From CAZZBK01 sp964652155 (lineage in GTDB: Bacteria; Planctomycetota; Planctomycetia; Pirellulales; PNKZ01): DNA of 11,551 nucleotides. Below are positions 1 to 6,296 of this stretch, piece by piece. Location of the stretch: the NCBI GenBank assembly GCA_964652155.1, contig CAZZBK010000162.1:1-11551 (forward strand), read 5' to 3'. A program made the position numbers and the translations under genes. Below the pieces are notes generated by a model. It ran no database searches. It was not told the DNA's origin and saw nothing but the letters and a program-made list of their open reading frames with translations. Positions within the stretch are counted from its first letter, which is position 1. Every line of letters starts with the position of its first letter.

Positions 1-288
1 TGTGAAGGGCCCTACAACCCCGCGACGGAAAACCGTCGTGGTTTGGGCTCTTTCCCTTTCGCTCGCCGCTACTGAGGAAATCGATTTTTCTTTCTTTTCC
101 TACGGTTACTGAGATGTTTCAGTTCGCCGCGTTAGCTGCATGCACCTATGGATTCAGTACATGCCAGTTCGGGAATCTCGGGCTCAACACCTGTTTAACG
201 GTTCCCCCGAGCTTTTCGCAGTTTTCCACGCCCTTCAAAGCCTCTTGATGCCAAGACATCCCCCATGTGCCCTTAGTAGCTTGGACCA
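1..288 (-). rRNA. rrl: 23S ribosomal RNA, 5' end (partial)
   Basis: The reverse complement reads as the 5' domain of a bacterial large-subunit rRNA. It begins near 287 with GGTCCAAGCTACTAAGGGCA, runs through GGATGTCTTGGCATCAAGAGG, and contains the conserved helix and loop sequences AACTGAAACATCTCAGTA and CAGTAGCGGCGAGCGAAAGG before leaving the window at base 1. The 5' end is placed by likeness to the E. coli 23S start and may be off by a few bases. No 16S 3' end (anti-Shine-Dalgarno tail) and no recognisable tRNA lie in the ~900 bases upstream, so this gene is not preceded by 16S at normal spacing. That fits the unlinked 16S and 23S arrangement known in planctomycetes. ORFs overlapping this stretch are not genes. 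Confidence 0.96.
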
Positions 289-372
289 CATTAATCTAAC
301 CCTCTCAGTTTCAATGACGCGCCTTTCGACGATCCATTGCTTCGTGAGTTATCTCTTTGTCCACTAGCTAAA

Positions 373-398
373 CCAACTCGCCTACAAGAGCAAGTTGG
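373..398 (-). promoter_or_regulatory. Hairpin carrying a second boxA-like core, just before 23S
   Basis: The minus strand forms a 9-bp stem, CCAACTTGC with GCGAGTTGG (one G-U pair), around an 8-base loop. The 5' arm and loop include TGCTCTTGT (392-384), identical to the leader boxA-like site at 666-674. It lies ~97 bases before the predicted 23S 5' end, a position comparable to the spacer boxA that precedes 23S in linked operons. A role in antitermination or RNase III processing is inference. Confidence 0.4.
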
Positions 399-590
399 CT
401 AACGATTTCTCTGATCCTTAAGTTTGCCAGTGCAGCCGAGCTTTCGCTCTTTACACCAAGCAACCCTTTCCGATTTTCGTAATCTAAGTGCCGTGAGAAT
501 TAGTCTGCTACGCACGGTTGCAACACCGCGCGCAGCTCCTAACTTCAAAATGCCACTTCATACACAACCGAATTGTCAAATAACGACAAA

Positions 591-626
591 GCCAACTCAA
601 TCTGCTCGAAAGCAGACGGAATTGGC
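591..626 (-). other. Leader RNA hairpin with UUCG loop
   Basis: In the minus-strand transcript this folds into a 36-base hairpin. The outer stem is GCCAATTC with GAGTTGGC (one G-U pair), then a 2x2 internal loop, then a 6-bp inner stem TCTGCT/AGCAGA closed by TTCG. A second, smaller stem, CTGCC/GGCAG, lies next to it at 631-646. Transcribed from the predicted promoter, both would be in the pre-23S leader and could serve in processing or antitermination. The run after the large hairpin (TTTGTCGTTATTTG) is only loosely T-rich, so a terminator reading is weaker. Confidence 0.5.
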
Positions 627-665
627 TTCGCTGCCGAGGTAGGCAGAGGATGCGCTCTCATCAAC

Positions 666-674
666 ACAAGAGCA
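666..674 (-). promoter_or_regulatory. boxA-like antitermination site, leader copy
   Basis: The minus strand reads TGCTCTTGT, matching the first seven bases of the classical rRNA boxA core TGCTCTTTAACA. It lies about 50 bases downstream of the predicted transcription start, where NusB/NusE-binding boxA elements sit in rRNA leaders. An identical 9-mer recurs closer to the 23S gene at 384-392. Function is inferred from position and core match. Confidence 0.4.
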
Positions 675-721
675 CAACCTCTGACCACCGCACCAGTGCT
701 GTACGACCAGCAGCGAAGCGA

Positions 722-779
722 GGGGTTGAATCTACAGGCTCATCATAGGGGCGTCAATGGTCCAGTGATAATTTTTCTT
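722..779 (-). promoter_or_regulatory. Predicted sigma70-type promoter of the 23S transcript
   Basis: On the minus strand there is a -35 hexamer TTGACG (757-752), a 17-base spacer and a -10 hexamer TAGATT (734-729). Transcription would start near 722. Just upstream of the -35 is an AT-rich run, AAGAAAAATTAT (about 779-768), placed where an UP element would be. A strong promoter about 430 bases before the rRNA is expected if this 23S gene is transcribed without a 16S gene ahead of it. The downstream boxA-like site at normal leader distance supports the call. This is sequence likeness only; the start site is not proven. Confidence 0.5.
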
Positions 780-1227
780 AAAACCTTTTGAACCGTCCAG
801 GAACACGTTGCTCAGCGGCAAGGTTTCCTAGATCGGACCGCCAACACACGCCGCTTGATTAATTATCTTAGGGCACTGGGCTCACTCGTAAAGCCACCCG
901 AGTAGGCGGCCCGTTCAGCTCTTCGTAACCCGCAATGTCCACCCGGCATTAGGCCGTAAGTCATTGCTGTGAATTACTCTACAGCATGATAATCGAATGT
1001 CAAGCCAGCCCCAATCAGGCCCACGGTGGTTCTCAGCGAGTTATCATTTCGCTAGCAATCCCGGCCTGAAAGCACCCTCGCCACGGTCGACCTTGCGTCG
1101 CATAACGTGTTCGATTAGAGACTCTCTTTCTGCATGACCGATGGGTACTTTCAGGCAAGCCACGGATGGCTTCGCGATGACCTCAGCAACGCCCGGTGAT
1201 GGGGCGTGTTCGGGAAAGGATTTCCAC
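780..1227. other. Divergent intergenic region between the 23S promoter and the LpoB-like gene
   Basis: About 450 bases without a convincing gene. ORFs crossing it have no ribosome-binding site and no recognisable protein content. The only clear local structure is a small hairpin with stem GCTGT/ACAGC at 966-985. The promoter of the plus-strand lipoprotein gene should lie here, but no clean -35/-10 pair was seen. Confidence 0.5.
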
Positions 1228-1893
1228 ATGAATGACCGCAAAGTCTGGGCTTGTGCCTGTCTTCTCGTCCTGCTGGCGTGGGGCTGCCGTGGGCCACAAT
1301 CGGCCGTCCTCCGCGCGCCGGGCCAGAGCGATATGGTCGGCAGCCACACGGCCGGTGCCGAGACCTTCAAGCCGCTGGTCGAAGGGGCCGTCGGTCAATT
1401 GCTCCAGCGGCATTGCGCTCCGCCGGTGCAATTGGCCGGCAACAACCTGCCTCCGCCGCAAAAGCGTGTCTGCTTCATCGGCGTCGAGAACAAGAGCGCC
1501 GAAGAGATCGGCGACTTCAAGGACCAGATCTATCAAGTGATCGATCAGCAGATTGTCAATTCGCACGTCTTTCAGCCGGTGAACAAGCGCTTCGTCGACG
1601 CCGGACTCGCGCAATTGCGCATGCGTCCCGATCAGGTCTTTATCCCGCAAAATATGCGAAATTTTGCCCAAGTGCTCGAGCAGCAGGGCCAACCGTTCGA
1701 CTACGTGCTCTACGCCACGCTCACCTCGGGCACCACGCGTGACAACAAAGAGTATCAGCGCGACTATCTGCTCACGCTCGAAATGGTCGATGTCCGATCG
1801 GGTCAGTACGACAAGCAGTCGGCCCAGGTGAGCAAAGGCTATTATCACTCGCCCGTCGCCAAGTGGATGAGCTTCACCGGACTCAAACGCTAA
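1228..1893 (+). CDS. LpoB-like lipoprotein (penicillin-binding-protein activator family)
   Basis: Predicted 221-residue envelope lipoprotein. The ATG at 1228 was chosen over the upstream in-frame ATG at 1141. It has GAAAGGA (1214-1220) seven bases ahead and starts directly with a basic-hydrophobic signal peptide (MNDRKVWACACLLVLLAWGC). Cys20 is the likely lipidated residue; the lipobox AWGC is atypical because Trp precedes Gly. From about residue 75 there is the LpoB-like core: strand KRVCFIGVENKSAEE, a helix with DQIYQVIDQQI, VFQPVNKRFVD, then FDYVLYATLTSG and the strand DYLLTLEMVDVRSGQ. In E. coli, LpoB is an outer-membrane lipoprotein that activates the peptidoglycan synthase PBP1b. Whether this protein does that is inferred from fold only. 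The next gene is COG3014-like, a family found beside LpoB-family and YcfL-family genes elsewhere. The N gap begins two bases after the stop. Confidence 0.75.
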   Translation: MNDRKVWACACLLVLLAWGCRGPQSAVLRAPGQSDMVGSHTAGAETFKPLVEGAVGQLLQRHCAPPVQLAGNNLPPPQKRVCFIGVENKSAEEIGDFKDQIYQVIDQQIVNSHVFQPVNKRFVDAGLAQLRMRPDQVFIPQNMRNFAQVLEQQGQPFDYVLYATLTSGTTRDNKEYQRDYLLTLEMVDVRSGQYDKQSAQVSKGYYHSPVAKWMSFTGLKR

Positions 1894-1895
1894 GC

Positions 1896-1995
1896 NNNNN
1901 NNNNNNNNNNNNNNNNNNNNNNNNNNNNNNNNNNNNNNNNNNNNNNNNNNNNNNNNNNNNNNNNNNNNNNNNNNNNNNNNNNNNNNNNNNNNNNN
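1896..1995. other. Assembly gap (100 N)
   Basis: Exactly 100 undetermined bases, the usual placeholder for a scaffold gap of unknown true size. A small gene could be hidden here; a YcfL-type lipoprotein is often found with LpoB/COG3014 pairs. Confidence 0.98.
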
Positions 1996-2022
1996 TCACC
2001 CGGCATCATCGAGGTCGTCCCT

Positions 2023-3363
2023 GTGCCGTATCGTTCGCAAACAACACGCTCGGTGCTTTGCCTGACACTGGCGTTGCTCGCGGGCTGCGCCACTTATGCC
2101 AACCGACTCGATGCGGTGCGTAAGGAGTTTGTCGCCGGCGATTTGCCCCGCACCGAGGCCGCACTCGAAAAAGCAGCCCGCCATCGGCGCGATCGGGACG
2201 TTGTGCAGCTCGATCGGGCCGTGGTCCTGCTGGCCGAGGGGAAGCCGAAAGAGGCCGAGCAGTCGATGCGCGAGGTTCGCGACCGGTTCGAACACCTCGA
2301 ACAAGCAGCGATCGGCGAAAAAGCCCTGTCGATGCTCACCGACGCCCAGAGCGAAGCCTACCCCGGCGAGGATTACGAGAAGGTCCTGCTCCGCGTGATG
2401 CTCGCGCTGGCCAACCTGATGTCCGATGGTCAAGACGCCGGCGCGTACTCGCTGCAGGCGGTCGACAAGCAACAGCAGATTGTTCAGCGCTGCCCTGCTG
2501 ACCCGGCCGGCAACAACCTCAAGGCGAGTTACAAGCAGGTCGCGTTTGGCCCCTACCTGCAAGGCGCGCTGCGCGAAGCGACCCACGCCAACTACGACGA
2601 CGCTCTGCGCTGTTACGCCACGGTCTGTAGTTGGCAGCCCTCGTTTCCTTACGGACCGCTCGATGTGCAACGCGCCAAGACCGGCCATCACAGCGAGCCG
2701 GGCAACGGCGTGCTGTATCTCTTCGCGCTCGTCGGTGTCGGACCGTGCAAAGTCGAAACCGTCGAGGCACCCAGTTCCGTTGCGCTGCTCATGGCCGATC
2801 AAATCGTCAGCGCCGTCGGCGCTCAGACAATTCCCCCCACGATCGCGCCCATCAAAGTGCCGCGAGTGATCCTGACTCCGCACGACGTCGGTTCGATTGG
2901 CGTGGCGGTCGGTGGCCGGCCTCTCGGGCGAACCGCTACCATCACCGACATCGGCACCATGGCCGTCGAACAGCACACGGCCGTGTTCGATCGTATCGTG
3001 GCCGAGGCGGTGGTTCGCCGCATCGTGAAGAAAGGGGTGGTCTACGGCGCGAAGCAGGCGATGTCTGTCGATCGCTACTCGCCGGCCAATGTTGCGCTCG
3101 ATCTGGCAGGCGTGGCCTGGGAAGCGACCGAGTCGGCTGACACACGCTGTTGGGGCTTATTGCCCGACAAGATCCAGGTTCTGCGGCTCGAATTGCCGGC
3201 CGGTGAGCACGACATCACGCTGCAATCGCTCGGCGGCGCCGATCAACCGCTCGGCCGAGCAACGACGCACCGCGTCTCGATGGTCAACGGTCGCAACACC
3301 TACGCGATCGGCAATTTTCCCTACGGCAACCTTGTCGGCACATTGCTGCACAAGACGCCATGA
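2023..3363 (+). CDS. COG3014-like lipoprotein
   Basis: Predicted 446-residue lipoprotein starting at GTG 2023, with GAGG at 2011-2014 eight bases upstream. The start gives a clean signal peptide ending in the lipobox LLAGC, so Cys22 should be lipidated and the protein anchored in the envelope. Residues about 28-130 are helical and repeat-like (RLDAVRKEFVAGDLPRTEAALEKA, then VQLDRAVVLLAEGKPKEAEQSM), resembling tetratricopeptide helices. They are followed by SEAYPGEDYEKVLLRVMLALANLM, the family's most recognisable stretch. The C-terminal half is beta-rich (ITDIGTMAVEQ, VLRLELPAGEHDITLQSL, RNTYAIGNFPYG). Family members have no established biochemical role. The pairing with an LpoB-like gene suggests a common envelope or peptidoglycan task, probably in one operon across the gap. 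Family assignment is from memory of the conserved pattern, not a search. Confidence 0.7.
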   Translation: MPYRSQTTRSVLCLTLALLAGCATYANRLDAVRKEFVAGDLPRTEAALEKAARHRRDRDVVQLDRAVVLLAEGKPKEAEQSMREVRDRFEHLEQAAIGEKALSMLTDAQSEAYPGEDYEKVLLRVMLALANLMSDGQDAGAYSLQAVDKQQQIVQRCPADPAGNNLKASYKQVAFGPYLQGALREATHANYDDALRCYATVCSWQPSFPYGPLDVQRAKTGHHSEPGNGVLYLFALVGVGPCKVETVEAPSSVALLMADQIVSAVGAQTIPPTIAPIKVPRVILTPHDVGSIGVAVGGRPLGRTATITDIGTMAVEQHTAVFDRIVAEAVVRRIVKKGVVYGAKQAMSVDRYSPANVALDLAGVAWEATESADTRCWGLLPDKIQVLRLELPAGEHDITLQSLGGADQPLGRATTHRVSMVNGRNTYAIGNFPYGNLVGTLLHKTP

Positions 3364-3452
3364 CAGCCCGTTGACCGCTCGCCGCACGGAATTTTTGCGA
3401 ACTTTTTCTTCTGTTCGCCGGGCTTTGAGCATGGTGTGAGCGTCAGCGTTGT

Positions 3453-3548
3453 GGGTGGCTGGTGGTTTGCGAAGAAAACCCCGTCGAGTGACATGTGACA
3501 CCGCCTCGAAGTGAGCCGGGGTTTGCAGACGCAAACCGCCAGCCACCC
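3453..3548. repeat. 96-bp imperfect palindrome, MITE-like
   Basis: The left arm GGGTGGCTGGTGGTTTGC (3453-3470) and the right arm at 3531-3548 are inverted copies with one mismatch in 18. Nested inside are a second pair, AAACCCCG (3476-3483) and CGGGGTTT (3517-3524), and a third, TCGAG (3484-3488) and CTCGA (3505-3509). Together they form a long interrupted hairpin. A 10-base direct repeat, TTGAGCATGG (3425-3434 and 3608-3617), lies outside the palindrome. No coding gene spans it. It may be a dispersed non-autonomous repeat or a folded RNA; genome copy number would decide. Confidence 0.55.
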
Positions 3549-3597
3549 GCTCAATGATGCCCTGGATGCCAGATCCAACGATTGACCAACTTGGAAG

Positions 3598-3723
3598 ATG
3601 CTCACACTTGAGCATGGGCTTCTTGCGGTGTGCCCCCACTGCGGATTGCAATTTGGCCCTGAGAATCGAGACCTTAAGCTACTCATTTTACCCAGACTAA
3701 CAACCCTTCGCCGCTTTGGATGA
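3598..3723 (+). pseudogene. 41-codon ORF with CPHC zinc-ribbon half, possible gene remnant
   Basis: The plus strand reads MLTLEHGLLAVCPHCGLQFG from 3598 and then degenerates to LLILPRLTTLRRFG before TGA at 3721. The CPHCG knuckle is protein-like and unlikely to be chance. However, an in-frame TGA lies five codons before the ATG, there is no ribosome-binding site at usable spacing, and only one CxxC is present. It directly follows the palindromic element, so it may be the tail of a decayed gene or part of a repeated cassette. Confidence 0.25.
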
Positions 3724-3880
3724 CTCAATGGAGATAGCGAAAATAAATACGCGAATGATGTTTGACTAAGCTGGGGTGAATGAATAAGATTCGCGAGCTC
3801 TCGCAAGTGGATGCATGGGATAAATGGATAACCCTAGTCAACGGAGTGAACTGGCGAGACTTATTGACCTCGGGTGTAAA

Positions 3881-3909
3881 CCTCTCTGCTGTTAGAGAGG
3901 CCATTTTTT
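3881..3909 (+). terminator. Terminator-like hairpin before the first pilin-like gene (possible attenuator)
   Basis: A perfect 7-bp stem CCTCTCT/AGAGAGG (3881-3887 and 3894-3900) around GCTGTT is followed by CC and six T (3904-3909), an intrinsic terminator shape. It ends only 14 bases before the ribosome-binding site (GGAGAGA, 3924-3930) of the pilin-like gene. It could end transcription from upstream or act as a leader attenuator. The left arm CTCTCT could instead pair with AGAGAG inside the ribosome-binding site, giving an alternative fold. Confidence 0.55.
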
Positions 3910-3934
3910 GTGTCTTCATTTCTGGAGAGAGAAA

Positions 3935-4288
3935 ATGAAGAAGATGATTTCCCGTTTGTGGGCCGAGAACGATGGTGCCATCGTGTCGGCCGAGATCATG
4001 CTCGTCACCAGCATTCTGGTGCTCGGCGTGATCGTGGGTCTCAAGAGCCTGCGTGACTCGGTTGTGACCGAGTTGGCCGACGTGGCTCAAGCACTGGCCA
4101 ATGTGGACCAGTCGAGTTTCTACAGTGGCACGGCCGGCCACCATGCCAGCACGGGCGGTCTGTTGTTCTCGGACCTGCCTGACTTTTGCGACACCAATCC
4201 TGGATTGGCTGGCGTGCAAGAGTCGAAGTGCGTCACGATTTGCAGCTCGCTGCTGCATCCCAATGGAGTCGGCGCCGACGGCCTATAA
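3935..4288 (+). CDS. Pilin-like small membrane protein A
   Basis: A 117-residue protein. ATG 3935 was chosen because GGAGAGA (3924-3930) precedes it at good spacing; the in-frame TTG at 3908 falls in the T-run of the hairpin. It has a short basic head (MKKMISRLWAENDG), then the hydrophobic helix AIVSAEIMLVTSILVLGVIV (residues 15-34), then a predicted amphipathic helix LRDSVVTELADVAQALANVDQ. This is the plan of Flp/type IVb prepilins. Glu20 is the sixth residue after Gly14, whereas standard prepilins have it at +5, so cleavage after Ala15 would restore the standard register. The C-terminal part has a conserved SGTAGHHAST block and three cysteines (85, 99, 103). It is about 80% identical to the next gene, and its head is shared with the LRR protein encoded at 6155-4962. 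Pilus-type assembly is inferred; no peptidase or assembly ATPase gene is in the window. Confidence 0.8.
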   Translation: MKKMISRLWAENDGAIVSAEIMLVTSILVLGVIVGLKSLRDSVVTELADVAQALANVDQSSFYSGTAGHHASTGGLLFSDLPDFCDTNPGLAGVQESKCVTICSSLLHPNGVGADGL

Positions 4289-4317
4289 GCCTGCCCGCTC
4301 CATGGACTCGTTTCTAC

Positions 4318-4355
4318 TTTGATTTCTTTCACACAGTTTGATCTCTTTCACACAG
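4318..4355 (+). repeat. Two tandem 19-bp repeats between the pilin-like genes
   Basis: TTTGATTTCTTTCACACAG (4318-4336) is followed directly by a second copy (4337-4355) with one T to C change. The second copy ends at the ribosome-binding site AGGA of pilin-like gene B. It is probably a small slippage duplication in the leader. Confidence 0.8.
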
Positions 4356-4366
4356 GATAATTCATC

Positions 4367-4714
4367 ATGATGTTGCAACGTTTTTGGAATGAAGAAGATG
4401 GCGCGATCGTTTCGGCTGAGATCATGCTCATTGTGAGCATTCTCGTGTTGGGCGTGATCGTCGGTTTGAAGAGCGTCCGTGACTCGGTCGTCACGGAGTT
4501 GGCTGACGTGGCCCAAGCTTTGGCCAACGTCGATCAGTCGATCTTCTACAGCGGCACCGCGGGTCACCATGCCAACACCGGTGGCGCGCTCTTCAACGAC
4601 CTGCCCGACTTCTGCGACACTGCGGATGCGGTCGCCGAAGGTCAGCAGTCGAAGTGCGTGGTCATCTGCGCCTCGGCGATCCATCCCAATGGCGCCGGCG
4701 CTGACGGCTTCTAA
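4367..4714 (+). CDS. Pilin-like small membrane protein B (tandem paralogue of A)
   Basis: A 115-residue paralogue of the preceding gene, with about 85 of 105 aligned residues identical and no gaps from the DGAIVSAE motif to the end, counted by eye. AGGA (4354-4357) lies nine bases before ATG 4367; a second ATG follows directly and is an alternative start. Gly12 to Glu18 shows the same one-residue-long spacing as protein A, followed by a hydrophobic segment (residues 13-33) and the same predicted helix ELADVAQALANVDQS. Cysteines 83, 97 and 101 are conserved with A. The most variable stretch lies between the first and second cysteine (TADAVAEGQQ against TNPGLAGVQE), suggesting an exposed loop. 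The 78-base gap to gene A has no terminator, so the two are probably co-transcribed, and the strong hairpin at 4753 ends the unit. Confidence 0.8.
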   Translation: MMLQRFWNEEDGAIVSAEIMLIVSILVLGVIVGLKSVRDSVVTELADVAQALANVDQSIFYSGTAGHHANTGGALFNDLPDFCDTADAVAEGQQSKCVVICASAIHPNGAGADGF

Positions 4715-4752
4715 GTCGATTTCGTTCGTGTAACGCGAACAATTGTCCTAAA

Positions 4753-4788
4753 CGCGAAGCCACGAGGCTGCAACCTCGTGGCTTCGCG
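4753..4788. terminator. Strong hairpin terminator between convergent genes
   Basis: A perfect 15-bp stem (4753-4767 with 4774-4788) closes over the loop CTGCAA. On the plus strand GCTTTCT follows; on the minus strand TTTAGG follows. It lies 38 bases after the pilin-like B stop and ~170 bases after the end of the minus-strand pilin-LRR gene, so it probably serves chiefly the plus-strand pair and may act in both directions. Confidence 0.8.
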
Positions 4789-4961
4789 GCTTTCTACAGC
4801 CAAGGTTCTCTCAACCCAGGCCTCGCCGCGGATTACCCGCACAACCCCCGACACGCTTTGCCCACCCTAGAAGGAGAGAGAGTTTCTAGGATCGGCTCTG
4901 CGTCTCGAACAGCTCTGCATAGGCAACCCGCGGCGAAATTGGCCAGGCTGACTCCTCGCGT

Positions 4962-6155
4962 CTACTTCACAATCAATTGCACTTCGGGCAACGCCTGTCG
5001 CAGGCGATGCAACCCCGCCTCGGTGACCCGTGTACCTTGCAGTTCAAACAGCGCCAGTTGCTTCAGGCTGCGGGCGGGAACCAGGCCCGCGTCGCTCACG
5101 CTGCACTCGATGATGTGCAACTCACGCAACGCCGGCAGGTTCAGCAGATGCACGAACACGCCGTCGGTCACCGAGGTCTGAATCAGATACAGCGTTTGCA
5201 ACTGCTTCAGATCGGCCAGGGCGGCGATCCCATCGTCCGTGATCTGCAAACCGCTGATGCACAGGGCCCGAGTGTTCTTGAGCGCGGCCACGCGCTTCAA
5301 TTCATCGTTCGTGCCGTTGATCACCTTGATCAGATTGCCATCATTGAACATCGGCAATGTCGCGGCCACGGCACGCTGAACGCCCCCGTGACCCATTGCG
5401 CCGTGGTGTTGGTGCATCGGCTGCGGAGCGTGCTGGCCGCCAACCACGCCGTAGCCGACACCGTACTGCGCTCCCGGCGGCGGAAAGCTGATGATCGACC
5501 CTTCGGGCTGACCGTAGCCCATCCCGGCATGACCGTGGCCGTAACCGTAGGCCGGAGCGGGACCGCATGTGCGGCAACCCACTTGGCCACAAATCGGTGC
5601 CGCGACGCTGACTCCCTTCGACAATGCGAAACCTTGCTGAGGCACGATGTGTACACGCGGCTGCGGCGCAACGGGCATCGGCGGCTGAGCAGGCTGAGGC
5701 GGCGGTGCCACCGTTCGCGGTTGCAATGCGGCGGGAGGGGCAATCGCCGCCGGTGCTGGAGTGACCGGCAGGGGATGCTGTGCAGCGGGAGCTTGCGGCG
5801 CTGGATTCGCCTGGGCAGGCGGCGGCGGCAACGGATAGCCGAAGACATCGGCACAGGTCACGATCCGCTCGCGCGGCGCGGCAGCAAGCCGTTGATCGAC
5901 ACAGTCCTTCTGATCAATGTAGATGCTCCCGGCCGTGAAGGCATGATGCCCCGCCACGCCCGAGTAACAAAACGACTGATCGATCGAACCGAGCGCCTCG
6001 GCCAGATCGGAGAGTTCCGTATTCACGGCGTCGCGCAGGCCCGTGAGCCCAACCGCGCTGCCAAGCACGAGCGCCGAACCAACCATCACGATCTCACTCG
6101 AGAGCACAAAGCCCTGCTCCTCGAACCACAGCTTTTTCCACAGACGACTGTTCAT
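4962..6155 (-). CDS. Pilin-like head fused to Pro-rich linker and leucine-rich repeats
   Basis: A 397-residue protein. ATG 6155 was chosen because AAAGG precedes it at 8 bases and it aligns with the starts of the two small pilin-like proteins; the in-frame extension to 6242 has no support. Residues 1-15 are a basic head, MNSRLWKKLWFEEQG. Residues 16-38 are a hydrophobic helix with Glu21 at +6 from Gly15. Residues 39-85 carry the shared TELSDLAEALGSIDQS and SGVAGHHAFTAGS blocks. Residues 108-170 are Pro/Ala-rich. Residues 189-260 are Gly/His/Tyr/Pro-rich with a CGQVGCRTCG knot that could bind metal. From about 290 there are four leucine-rich repeats (ITDDGIAALADLKQLQTLYL, VTDGVFVHLLNLPALREL, VSDAGLVPARSLKQLAL, VTEAGLHRLRQALPEVQL). 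The plan suggests a pilin-type or membrane anchor displaying an LRR binding domain. A phased repeat cluster lies ~95 bases upstream. Partner and function are unknown. Confidence 0.8.
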   Translation of the reverse strand: MNSRLWKKLWFEEQGFVLSSEIVMVGSALVLGSAVGLTGLRDAVNTELSDLAEALGSIDQSFCYSGVAGHHAFTAGSIYIDQKDCVDQRLAAAPRERIVTCADVFGYPLPPPPAQANPAPQAPAAQHPLPVTPAPAAIAPPAALQPRTVAPPPQPAQPPMPVAPQPRVHIVPQQGFALSKGVSVAAPICGQVGCRTCGPAPAYGYGHGHAGMGYGQPEGSIISFPPPGAQYGVGYGVVGGQHAPQPMHQHHGAMGHGGVQRAVAATLPMFNDGNLIKVINGTNDELKRVAALKNTRALCISGLQITDDGIAALADLKQLQTLYLIQTSVTDGVFVHLLNLPALRELHIIECSVSDAGLVPARSLKQLALFELQGTRVTEAGLHRLRQALPEVQLIVK

Positions 6156-6249
6156 GACGTACACCTTTGAGTTCTCTTGTTCAGCCTGACTTACCTTGAC
6201 CACACGAGTCACTTTCGCGGCTACGATCGTTTTGCAATACACAAAGCGT

Positions 6250-6282
6250 GGTGATGCGAAGGTGACGCGGTGGTGAAGCGCC
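6250..6282 (-). promoter_or_regulatory. Three 11-bp phased repeats upstream of the pilin-LRR gene
   Basis: On the plus strand three consecutive 11-mers all begin GGTGA: 6250-6260, 6261-6271 and 6272-6282, with consensus GGTGAnGC plus three variable bases. On the coding (minus) strand this reads as GCnTCACC repeats. An A/T run (TAAAAAATTT, 6286-6295) lies just upstream with respect to the gene. The cluster is 95 bases before ATG 6155 and outside any coding sequence. The same unit and period occur before the neighbouring gene at 7224-7267, so it is probably a multi-site binding array for one regulator. Confidence 0.55.
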
Positions 6283-6296
6283 AGGTAAAAAATTTC

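Noticed and set aside
140..367. ORF within the rRNA end
   Set aside because: It lies inside conserved 23S sequence and its leader.
448..462. boxA-like GCTCTTTACA on the plus strand
   Set aside because: It is on the wrong strand for the 23S transcript and no plus-strand rRNA exists here.
780..1140. tRNA gene upstream of 23S
   Set aside because: No T-loop GTTCRA with matching acceptor and anticodon stems was found on either strand.
1996..2976. 326-codon minus-strand ORF opposite the COG3014-like gene
   Set aside because: It lies antisense to a gene with a perfect lipobox and start signal, and the product lacks any recognisable domain.
3388..3418. GCGAAC/GTTCGC inverted repeat with T-rich loop as a terminator of the COG3014-like gene
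   Set aside because: The T-run is in the loop, not after the stem; the stem is only 6 bp. Its likeness to the A/T block near 7285 is too weak to claim a shared element.
3321..3806. 161-codon minus-strand ORF over the palindromic element
   Set aside because: It overlaps the end of the COG3014-like gene and the inverted repeat, has no ribosome-binding site and a low-complexity, Ser/Arg-rich product.
4977..6170. 397-codon plus-strand ORF opposite the pilin-LRR gene
   Set aside because: It is the antisense shadow of the minus-strand gene; its His/Arg-rich product has no domain, whereas the minus frame has clear LRRs and a pilin-like head.
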